Positions 52,041 to 62,354 of a stretch of DNA of 64,000 nt are shown here, in pieces; the first letter of the stretch is position 1, and every line of letters starts with the position of its first letter. The stretch lies in the NCBI RefSeq assembly GCF_051401765.1, contig NW_027480423.1, positions 13,020,001 to 13,084,000 on the forward strand, written 5' to 3'. The DNA is from Calliopsis andreniformis (Eukaryota; Arthropoda; Insecta; Hymenoptera; Andrenidae). The notes beneath the pieces were generated by a model. It saw nothing but the letters and a program-made list of their open reading frames with translations, searched no databases and had not been told where the DNA came from. A program made the translations under genes and the position numbers.

Positions 52041-53650
52041 TTATGCTTCTGGCGTCGACTTCTGAGGCCCTAACTATTCAATCTGTTGGAGCAACGCCCT
52101 AGGGTGAATCCTAGGTTGCCCGGTAAGTAGAAATGACCATAACTTTCATACTGGTGGCAATTATCCGTTTTATACGATGGAAAAACTGTTGTAATTATAA
52201 TGTATATTATGCTTCTGGCGTTCACTTCTTAGGCCTTAACTATTCGATCTGGTGGACCAACGCAGTAGGGTGAAGCCTAGGTTTTCCGGAACGTAGAAAA
52301 GGCCATAACTTTCACACTGGTGGAAATTATTCGATTTATACAATGGAAAAACTGTTCTATTTATTTTGAGTTTTATGTTTCGCGCGTTGACTTCTAAGGC
52401 ACTAACTATTCAATCTGTTGGAGCAACGCCCTCAGGTGAATCCTAGGTTGCCCGGAAAGTAGAAATGAAAATAACTTTCATACTGGTTGCAATTATCCGG
52501 TTTATACGATGGAAAAACTGTTGTATTTATATTGTATTTTATGCTTCTGGCGTTCACTTCTTAGGCACTAACTTTTCAATCTGTTGGAGCAACGCCCTAG
52601 TGTGAATCCTAGGTTGCCCGGGAAGTAGATATGACCATTACTTTCATAATGGTTGCAATTATCCGTTTTATACGATGTAAAAGCTGTTGTATTTATATTG
52701 TATTTCATGCTTCTGACGTTGACTTCTAAGGCACCAACTGTTCGATCTGTTGGAGCAACGCCCTAGAGTGAAGCCTAGGTTGCCCGGAACGTAGAAATGA
52801 CCATCACTTTCACACTGGTTGCAATTATTCCTGTTATACGATGGAAAAACTGTTGTATTTTTTTGCATTTTATGCTTCGGGCGTTGACTTCTAAGGCCCT
52901 AACTATTCAGTCTGTTGGAGCAACGCCCTAGGGTGAAGCCTAGGTTGCCCGGAAAGTAGAAATGACCATTACGTTCACACTCTTTGCAATTATTCATTTT
53001 ATACGATGGAAAAGCTGTTGCATTTATATTGTATTTTAAGCTTCTGGCGTTGACTTCTTAGGCCCTAACTATTCGATGTGGTGGAGCAACGCCCTAGAGT
53101 GAAGCCTAGGGTGCCCGGAACGTAGAAATGACCATCACTTTCAAACTGGTTGCAACTATCCCTGTTATATGATGGAAAAACTGTTGCATTTTTATTGCAT
53201 TTTATGCTTCGGGCGCTGACTTCCAAGGCCATAACTGTCCAATCTGTTGGAGCAACGCCCTAGGGTGAAGCCTAGGTTGCCCGGAAAGTAGAAATGACCA
53301 TAACTTTCATACTCGTTGCAATTATACGTTTTATACGATGGAAAAGCTGTTGTATTTATATTGTATTTTATGCTTCTTGCGCTCACTTCTTAGGCCCTAA
53401 CTGTTCGATATGGTGGAACATCGCCCTAGGGTGAAGCCTAGGTTTCCCGGAACGTAGAGATGACCATAACTTTCACAGTTGTAGCAATTATTCGATTTAT
53501 ACAATGGAAAAACTGTTCTATTTATTTTGTGTTTCATGTTTCGCGCGTTGTCTTCTAAGGCCCTAACTATTCGATCTAGTGGAGCAACGCCCTAGGTTGA
53601 AGCCTAGGTTGCCTGGAAAGTAGAAATGTCCATAACTTTCATACTGGTTG
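52041..53650 (+). repeat. Deletion derivative of the 40.6-44.35 kb segment
   Basis: This stretch joins the two ends of the 40.6-44.35 kb segment with 13 monomers left out. The join lies near 52,785 inside the CCTAGGTTGCCCGGAACGTAG region, where both parents are alike, as expected for unequal exchange or intrastrand deletion in register. It directly follows the 3,817-bp tandem pair. Confidence 0.7.
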
Positions 53651-56600
53651 CAATTATTCGTTTTATACGATGGAAGAGCTGTTGTATTTATACTGTATTT
53701 TATGCTTCTGACGTTGACTTCTAAGGCACTAACTATTCGATCTGGTGGAGCTACGCCCTAGAGTGAAGCCTAGGTTGCCCGGAACGTAGAAATGACCATT
53801 ACTTTCACACTGGATGCAATTATTCGTTTTATACGATGGAAAAACTGTTGTATTTATATTGTATTTTATGCTTCTGGCGTTCACTTCTTAGGCCCTAACT
53901 ATTCGATCTGGTGGAGCAACGCCCTAGGGTGAAGCCTAGGTTGCCCGGAAAGTAGAAATGACCATAACTTTCAGACAGGTTGCAATTATTCGTTTTATTC
54001 GATGGAAAAACTGTTGTATCTATATTGTATTTTATGCTTCTGGCGTTGACTTCTAAGGCACTAAGTATTCGATATGGTGGAGCAACGCCCTAGAGTGAAG
54101 CCTAGGGTGCCCGGAACGTAGAAATGACCATCACTTTCAAACTGGTTGCAATTACTCCTGTTATATGATGGAAAAACTGTTGTATTTTTATTGCATTTTA
54201 TGCTTCGGGCGTTGACTTCTAAGGCACTAACTATTCAATCTGTTGGAGCAACGCCCTAGGGTGAATCCTAGATTGCCCGGAAAGTAGAAATGACCATAAC
54301 TTTCATACTGGTTGCAATTATCCGATTGTAACTGTTGTATTTATATTGTATTTTATGCTTCTGGCGTTCACTTCTTAGGCACTAACTTTTCAATCTGTTG
54401 GAGCAACGCCCTAGGGTGAACCCTAGGTTGCCCGGGAAGTAGAAATCACCATTACTTTCATACTGGTTGCAATTATCCGTTTTATACGATGGAAAAACTG
54501 TTGTATTTATATTGTATTTTATGCTTCTGGCGTTCACTTCTTAGGCCTTAACTATTCGATCTGGTGAAACAACGCACTAGGGTGAAGCCTAGGTTGCCCG
54601 GAACGTAGAAATGACCATAACTTTCACACTGGTAGCAATTATTCGATTTATACAATGGAAAAACTGTTCTATTTATTTTGTGTTTTATGTTTCGCGCGTT
54701 GACTTCTAAGGCCCTAACTGTTCGATCTGGTGGAGCATCGCCCTAGGGTGTAGCCTAGGTTGCCCGGAATGTAGAAATGTCCATAACTTTCATACTGGTT
54801 GCAATTATTCGTTTTATACGATGGAAAAACTGTTGTATTTATACTGTATTTTATGCTTCTGACGTTGACTTCTAAGGCACTAACTATTCGATCTGGTGGA
54901 GCAAAGCCCTAGAGTGAAACCTAGGTTGCCCGGAACGTAGAAATGACCATTACTTTCACACTCTTTGCAATTATTCATTTTATACGATGGAAAAGCTGTT
55001 GCATTTATATTGTATTTTATGCTTCCGGCGTTGACTTCTTAGGCCCTAGCTATTCGATCTGGTGGAGCAACGCCCTATAGTGACTCCTAGGTTGCCCGGA
55101 ACGTAGAAATGACCATATCTTTCACACTGGTTGCTATTGTTCCTGTTATACGATGGAAAAGCTGTTGTATTTATATTGTACCTTATGCTTCTGGCGTTGA
55201 CTTCTAAGGCCCTAACTATTCGATCTGGTGGAGCAACGCCCTAGGGTGAAGCCTAGGTTGCCCAGAACGTAGAAATGACCATCACTTTCACACTGGTTGC
55301 AATTATTCCTGTTATACGATGGGAAAACTGTTGTATTTTTTTGCATTTTATGCTTCGGATATTCACCTCTAAGGCCCCAACTATTCAGTCTGTTGGAGCA
55401 ACGCCCTAGGGTGAAGCCTAGGTTGCCCGGAAAGTAGAAATGACCATAACTTTCGAACTGGTTGCAATCATTCCTGTTATACGACGGAAAAACTGTTGTA
55501 TTTATATTGTAATTTATACTTCTGGCGTTGACTTCTAAGGCACTAAGTATTCGATATGGTGGAGCAACGCCATAGAGTGAAGCCTAGGGTGCCCGGAACG
55601 TAGAAATGACCATCACTTTCAAACTGGTTGCAATTACTCCGGTTATATGATGGAAAACCTGTTGTATTTTTATTGCATTTTATGCTTCGGGCGTTGACTT
55701 CTAAGGCACTAACTATGCAATCTGTTGGAGCAACGCCCTAGGGTGAATCCTAGGTTGCCCGGAAAGTAGAAGAGACCATAACTTTCATACTGGTTGCAAT
55801 TATGCGGTTTATACGATGGAAAAACTGTTGTATTTATATTGTATTTTATGCTTCTGGCGTTCACTTCTTAGGCCTTAACTATTCGATCTGGTGGAACAAC
55901 GCACTAGGGTGAAGCCTAGGTTTCCCGGAACGTAGAAATGGCCGCAACTTTCACACTGGTAGCAATTATTCGATTTATACAATGGAAAAACTGTTGTATT
56001 TATTTTGTGTTTTATGTTTCGCATGTTGACTTCTAAGGCCCTAACTATTCGATCTAGTTGAGCAACGCCCTAGGGTGAAGCCTAGGTTGCCTGGAAAGTA
56101 GAAATGTCCATAACTTTCATACTGGTTGCAATTATTCGTTTTATACGATGGAAGAGCTGTTGTATTTATACTGTATTTTATGCTTCTGACGTTGACTTCT
56201 AAGGCACTAACTATTCGATCTGGTGGAGCAACGCCCTAGAGTGAAGCCTAGGTTGCCCGGAACGTAGAAATGACCATTACTTTCACACTGGATGCAATTA
56301 TTCGTTTTATACGATGGAAAAACTGTTGTATTTATATTGTATTTTATGTTTCTGGCGTTCACTTCTTAGGCCCTAACTATTCGATCTGGTGGAGCAACGC
56401 CCTAGGGTGTAGCCTAGGTTGCCCGGAAAGTAGAAATGACCATAACTTTCAGACAGGTTGCAATTATTCGTTTTATTCGATGGAAAAACTGTTGTATCTA
56501 TATTGTATTTTATGCTTCTGGCGTTGACTTCTATGGCACTAAGTATTCGATATGGTGGAGCAACGCCCTAGAGTGAAGCCTAGGGTGCCCGGAACGTAGA

Positions 56601-59600
56601 AATGACCATCACTTTCAAACTGGTTGCAATTACTCCTGTTATATGATGGAAAAACTGTTGTATTTTTATTGCATTTTATGCTTCGGGCGTTGACTTCTAA
56701 GGCACTAACTATTCAATCTGTTGGAGCAACGCCCTAGGGTGAATCCTAGATTGCCCGGAAAGTAGAAATGACCATAACTTTCATACTGGTTGCAATTATC
56801 CGGTTGTAACTGTTGTATTTATATTGTATTTTATGCTTCTGGCGTTCACTTCTTAGGCACTAACTTTTCAATCTGTTGGAGCAACGCCCTAAGGTGAATC
56901 CTAGGTTGCCCGGGAAGTAGAAATCACCATTACTTTCATACTGGTTGCAATTATCCGTTTTATACGATGGAAAAACTGTTGTATTTATATTGTATTTTAT
57001 GCTTCTGGCGTTCACTTCTTAGGCCTTAACTATTCGATCTGGTGAAACAACGCACTAGGGTGAAGCCTAGGTTTCCCGGAACGTAGAAATGGCCGTAACT
57101 TTCACACTGGTAGCAATTATTCGATTTATACAATGGAAAAACTGTTGCATTTATTTTGTGTTTTATGTTTCGCATGTTGACTTCTAAGGCCCTAACTATT
57201 CGATCTAGTGGAGCAACGCCCTAGGGTGAAGCCTAGGTTGCCTGGAAAGTAGAAATGTCCATAACTTTCATACTGGTTGCAATTATTCGTTTTATACGAT
57301 GGAAGAACTGTTGTATTTATACTGTATTTTATGCTTCTGACGTTGACTTCTAAGGCACTAACTATTCGATCTGGTGGAGCAAAGCCCTAGAGTGAAACCT
57401 AGGTTGCCCGGAACGTAGAAATGACCATTACTTTCACACTCTTTGCAATTATTCATTTTATACGATGGAAAAGCTGTTGCATTTATATTGTATTTTATGC
57501 TTCCGGCGTTGACTTCTTAGGCCCTAGCTATTCGATCTGGTGGAGCAACGCCTTATAGTGACGCCTAGGTTGCCCGGAACGTAGAAATGACCATATCTTT
57601 CACACTGGTTGCTATTGTTCCTGTTATACGATGGAAAAGCTGTTGTATTTATATTGTACCTTATGCTTCTGGCGTTGACTTCTAAGGCCCTAACTATTCG
57701 ATCTGGTGGAGCAACGCCCTAGGGTGAAGCCTAGGTTGCCCAGAACGTAGAAATGACCATCACTTTCACACTGGTTGCAATTATTCCTGTTATACGATGG
57801 AAAAACTGTTGAATTTTTTTGCATTTTATGCTTCGGATGTTCACCTCTAAGGCCCCAACTATTCAGTCTGTTGGAACAACGCCCTAGGGTGAAGCCTAGG
57901 TTGCCCGGAAAGTAGAAATGTCCATAACTTTCATACTGGTTGCAATTATTCGTTTTATACGATGGAAAAACTGTTGTATTTATATTGTAATTTAAGCTTC
58001 TGACGTTGACTTCTAAGGCACGAACTATTCGATCTGGTGGAGCAACGCCCTAGAGTGAAGCCTAGGTTGCCCAGAACGTAGAAATGACCATAACTTTCAC
58101 ACTGGTTGCAATTATTCGTTTTATACGATGGAAAAACTGTTGTATTTATATTGTATTTTATGCTTCTGGCGTTCACTTCTTAGGCCCTAACTATTCGATC
58201 GGGTGCAACAACGCCCTAGGGTGAAGCCTAGGTTGCCCGGAAAGTAGAAATGACCATAACTTTCGAACTGGTTGCAATGATTCCTGTTATACGACGGAAA
58301 AACTGTTGTATTTATATTGTATTTTATGCTTCTGGCGTTGACTTCCAAGGCACTAAGTATTCGATATGGTGGAGCAACGCCCTAGAGTGAAGCCTAGGGT
58401 GCCCGGAACGTAGAAATGACCATCACTTTCAAACTGGTTGCAATTACTCCGGTTATATGATGGAAAAACTGTTGTATTTTTATTGCATTTTATGCTTCGG
58501 GCGTTGACTTCTAAGGCACTAACTATTCAATCTGTTGGATCAACGCCCTAGGGTGAATCCTAGGTTGCCCGGAAAGTAGAAGAGACCATAACTTTCATAC
58601 TGGTTGCAATTATGCGGTTTATACGATGGAAAAACTGTTGTATTTATATTGTATTTTATGCTTCTGGCGTTCACTTCTTAGGCCTTAACTATTCGATCTG
58701 GTGGAACAACGCACTAGGGTGAAGCCTAGGTTTCCCGGAACGTAGAAATGGCCGTAACTTTCACACTGGTAGCAATTATTCGATTTATACAATGGAAAAA
58801 CTGTTGTATTTATTTTGTGTTTTATGTTTCGCATGTTGACTTCTAAGGCCCTAACTATTCGATCTAGTGGAGCAACGCCCTAGGGTGAAGCCTAGGTTGC
58901 CTGGAAAGTAGAAATGTCCATAACTTTCATACTGGTTGCAATTATTCGTTTTATACGATGGAAGAACTGTTGTATTTATACAGTATTTTATACTTCTGAC
59001 GTTGACTTCTAAGGCACTAACTATTCGATCTGGTGGAGCTACGCCCTAGAGTGAAGCCTAGGTTGCCCGGAACGTAGAAATGACCATTACTTTCACACTG
59101 GATGCAATTATCCGTTTTATACGATGGAAAAACTGTTGTATTTATATTGTATTTTATGCTTCTGGCGTTCACTTCTTAGGCACTAACTTTTCAATCTGTT
59201 GGAGCAACGCCCTAGGGTGAATCCTAGGGTGCCCGGGAAGTAGAAATTACCATTGCTTTCATACTGGTTGCAATTATCCGTTTTATACGATGGAAAAACT
59301 GTTGTATTTATATTGTATTTTATGCTTCTGGCGTTCACTTCTTAGGCCTTAACTATTCGACCTGGTGGAACAACGCACTAGGGTGAAGCCTAGGTTTCCC
59401 GGAACGTAGAAATGGCCGTAACTTTCACACTGGTAGCAATTATTCGATTTATACAATGGAAAAACTGTTGTATTTATATTGTGTTTTATGTTTCGCGCGT
59501 TGACTTCTAAGGCCCTAACTATTCGATCTAGAGGAGCAACGCCCTAGGGTGAAGCCTAGGTTGCCTGGAAGGTAGAAGTGTCCATAACTTTCATACTGGA

Positions 59601-62333
59601 TGCAATTATTCGTTTTATACGATGGAAAAAATGTTGTATTTATATTGTATTTTATGCTTCAGGCGTTGACTTCTTAGGCACTAACTTTTCAATCTGTTGG
59701 AGCAACGCCCTAGGGTGAATCCTAGGTTGCCCGGGTAGTAGAAATTACCATTGCTTTCATACTGGTTGCAATTATCCGTTTTATACGATGGAAAAACTGT
59801 TGTATTTATATTGTATTTTATGCTTCTGGCGTTCACTTCTTAGGCCTTAACTATTCGATCTGGTGGAACAACGCACTAGGGTGAAGCCTAGGTTTCCCGG
59901 AACGTAGAAATGGCCGTAACTTTCACACTGGTAGCAATTATTCGATTTATACAATGGAAAAACTGTTGTATTTATTCTGGGTTTTATGTTTCGCGCGTTG
60001 ACTTCTAAGGCCCTAACTATTCGATCTAGTGGAGCAACGCCCTAGGGTGAAGCCTAGGTTGCCTGGAAAGTAGAAGTGTCCATAACTTTCATACTGGATG
60101 CAATTATTCGTTTTATACGATGGAAAAACTGTTGTATTTATATTGTATTTTATGCTTCTGGCGTTCACTTCTTAGGCCCTAACTATTGGATCGGGTGGAG
60201 CGACGCCCTAGGGTGAAGCCTAGGTTGCCCGGAACGTAGAAATGACCATCACTTTCACACTGGTTGCAATTATTCGTTTTATACGATAGAAAGACTGTTG
60301 TATTTATATTGTATTTTATGCTTCTGGCGTTCACTTCTTAGGCCTTAACTATTCGATCTGGTGAAACAACGCACTAGGGTGAAGCCTAGGTTGCCCGGAA
60401 CGTAGAAATGACCATAACTTTCACACTGGTAGCAATTATTCGATTTATACAATGGAAAAACTGTTCTATTTATTTTGTGTTTTATGTTTCGCGCGTTGAC
60501 TTCTAAGGCCCTAACTGTTCGATCTGGTGGAGCATCGCCCTAGGGTGTAGCCTAGGTTGCCCGGAATGTAGAAATGTCCATAACTTTCATACTGGTTGCA
60601 ATTATTCGTTTTATACGATGGAAAAACTGTTGTATTTATACTGAATTTTATGCTTCTGACGTTGACTTCTAAGGCACTAACTATTCGATCTGGTGGAGCA
60701 AAGCCCTAGAGTGAAACCTAGGTTGCCCGGAACGTAGAAATGACCATTACTTTCACACTCTTTGCAATTATTCATTTTATACGATGGAAAAGCTGTTGCA
60801 TTTATATTGTATTTTATGCTTCCGGCGTTAACTTCTTAGGCCCTAGCTATTCGATCTGGTGGAGCAACGCCTTATAGTGACGCCTAGGTTGCCCGGAACG
60901 TAGAAATGACCATATCTTTCACACTGGTTGCTATTGTTCCTGTTATACGATGGAAAAGCTGTTGTATTTATATTGTACCTTATGCTTCTGGCGTTGACTT
61001 CTAAGGCCCTAACTATTCGATCTGGTGGAGCAACGCCCTAGGGTGAAGCCTAGGTTGCCCAGAACGTAGAAATGACCATCACTTTCACACTGGTTGCAAT
61101 TATTCCTGTTATACGATGGAAAAACTGTTGTATTTTTTTGCATTTTATGCTTCGGATGTTCACCTCTAAGGCCCCAACTATTCAGTCTGTTGGAGCAACG
61201 CCCTAGGGTGAAGCCTAGGTTGCCCGGAAAGTAGAAATGTCCATAACTTTCATACTGGTTGCAATTATTCGTTTTATACGATGGAAAAACTGTTGTATTT
61301 ATATTGTAATTTAAGCTTCTGACGTTGACTTCTAAGGCACCAACTATTCGATCTGGTGGAGCAACGCCCTAGAGTGAAGCCTAGGTTGCCCAGAACGTAG
61401 AAATGACCATAACTTTCACACTGGTTGCAATTATTCGTTTTATACGATGGAAAAACTGTTGTATTTATATTGTATTTTATGTTTCTGGCGTTGACTTCTA
61501 AGGCACTAAGTATTCGATATGGTGGAGCAACGCCCTAGAGTGAAGCCTAGGGTGCCCGGAACGTAGAAATGACCATCACTTTCAAACTGGTTGCAATTAC
61601 TCCTGTTATACGATGGAAAAGCTGTCGTATTTATATTGTACCTTATGCTTCTGGCGTTGACTTCTAAGGCCCTAACTATTCGGTCTGGTGGAGCAACGCC
61701 CTAGGGTGAAGCCTAGGTTGCACAGAACGTAGAAATGACCATCACTTTCACACTGGTTGCAATTATTCCTGTTATACGATGGAAAAACTGTTGTATTTTT
61801 TTGCATTTTATGCTTCGGGCGTTGACTTCTAAGGCACTAACTATTCAATCTGTTGGAGCAACGCCCTAGGGTGAATCCTAGGTTGCCCGGAAAGTAGAAA
61901 TGTCCATAACTTTCATACTGGTTGCAATTATTCGTTTTATACGATGGAAAAACTGTTGTATTTATATTGTAATTTAAGCTTCTGACGTTGACTTCTAAGG
62001 CACCAACTATTCGATCTGGTGGAGCAACGCCCTAGAGTGAAGCCTAGGTTGCCCAGAACGTAGAAATGACCATTACCTTCACACTGGATGCAATTATTCG
62101 TTTTATACGATGGAAAAACTGTTGTATTTATATTGTATTTTATGCTTCTGGCGTTCACTTCTTAGGCCCTAATTATTCGATCGGGTGGAACAACGCCCTA
62201 GGGTGAAGCCTAGGTTGCCCGGAAAGTAGAAATGACAATCACTTTCAAACTGGTTGCAATTATACCCGTTATATGATGGAAAAACTATTGCATTTTTATT
62301 GTATTTTATGCTTCGGTCGTTGTCTTCTAAGGC
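53650..62333 (+). repeat. Mosaic duplicated region with overlapping copies
   Basis: Several overlapping paralogies are visible. 53,650-55,430 resembles 56,128-57,900 at offset 2,478 (GAAGAGCTG at 53,673 and 56,151). The GCAAAGCCC monomer at 54,901 recurs at 57,379 and 60,698, giving offsets of 2,478 and 3,319. The TTTCGAACTGG monomer at 55,451 recurs at 58,261 (offset 2,810). The GAAATTACCATTGC monomer near 59,241 recurs near 59,739 (offset 498, three monomers). Long stretches such as 57.7-58.15 and 61.04-61.47 kb also correspond. The copies are less perfect than the 4,148- and 3,817-bp pairs and are interleaved, which suggests several rounds of exchange. Confidence 0.75.
54318..54332 (+). 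repeat. Short monomer with an 11-bp internal deletion
   Basis: The sequence reads TTATCCGATTGTAACTGTTG where other units have TCCGTTTTATACGATGG followed by AAAAACTGTTG, so about 11 bp including most of the TATACGATGG element are missing. A related unit at 56,797-56,811 has the same deletion with one substitution (CCGGTTGTAACTG). The two are 2,478 bp apart and mark that duplication. Confidence 0.85.
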
Positions 62334-62354
62334 TGTATTCCGTCATATAACGGG
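62265..62354. repeat. Fold-back inverted repeat centred on the junction
   Basis: CCCGTTATATGATGGAA at 62,265-62,281 pairs with TTCCGTCATATAACGGG at 62,338-62,354 over 17 bp with one mismatch (a possible G-T wobble in RNA), around a loop of about 56 bases. Similarity continues outward on both sides through the TTGCAATTAT and ACTTTC regions, so the imperfect stem extends beyond these coordinates. Both flanking monomers carry the uncommon CCCGTTATATGA form where most units have CGTTTTATACGA or CTGTTATACGA. Confidence 0.75.
62331..62340. other. Strand-switch junction between the two satellite orientations
   Basis: The + strand monomer is recognisable through CTTCTAAGGC, ending at 62,333. Reverse-complement monomer sequence starts at TTCCGTCATATAACGGG (62,338). 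Only about four bases (TGTA) lie between. The left monomer is cut just after its GTTGAC landmark region and the right one just inside the ACGGAAAAACTG region, so the two are joined out of register. No mobile element, target-site duplication or unique spacer is visible at the join. The exact breakpoint is uncertain by a few bases because the flanks are similar. Confidence 0.9.

Larger units (their letters stand above)
1..62333 (+). repeat. Main satellite array, ~375 head-to-tail monomers of ~166 bp
   Basis: The same unit recurs every ~166 bp throughout; for example GTTGACTTCTAA begins at 124 and again at 290. Landmarks in order within a unit are GTTGACTTCTAAGG, CTATTCGATCTGGTGGAGCA, CGCCCTAGGGTGAAGCCTAG, TTGCCCGGAACGTAG, AAATGACCATAACTTTC, ACTGGTTGCAATTATT, TTTTATACGATGGAAAAACT, then a T-rich stretch ending ATGCTTCTGGC. 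Monomers differ by substitutions and 1-11 bp indels, and fall into recurring subfamilies. No gene or transposon interrupts the array. Because 166 is one more than a multiple of three, a reading frame changes phase at each monomer, so long ORFs cannot persist. Lengths, homogeneity and subfamily structure fit a centromeric or pericentromeric satellite. That location is inferred; only the tandem structure is seen directly. Confidence 0.97.

Noticed and set aside
1..62333. CRISPR array
   Set aside because: Regular spacing is present, but the whole 166-bp unit is repeated. There are no unique spacers and no cas genes.
1..62333. A single regular higher-order repeat through the whole array
   Set aside because: Duplicated blocks have different lengths (4, 15, 23, 25 and more than 50 monomers) and interrupt each other. 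No one multi-monomer period holds across the window.
62331..62340. Mobile element insertion at the strand switch
   Set aside because: Only about four non-matching bases lie at the join, with no terminal repeats, target-site duplication or coding sequence.
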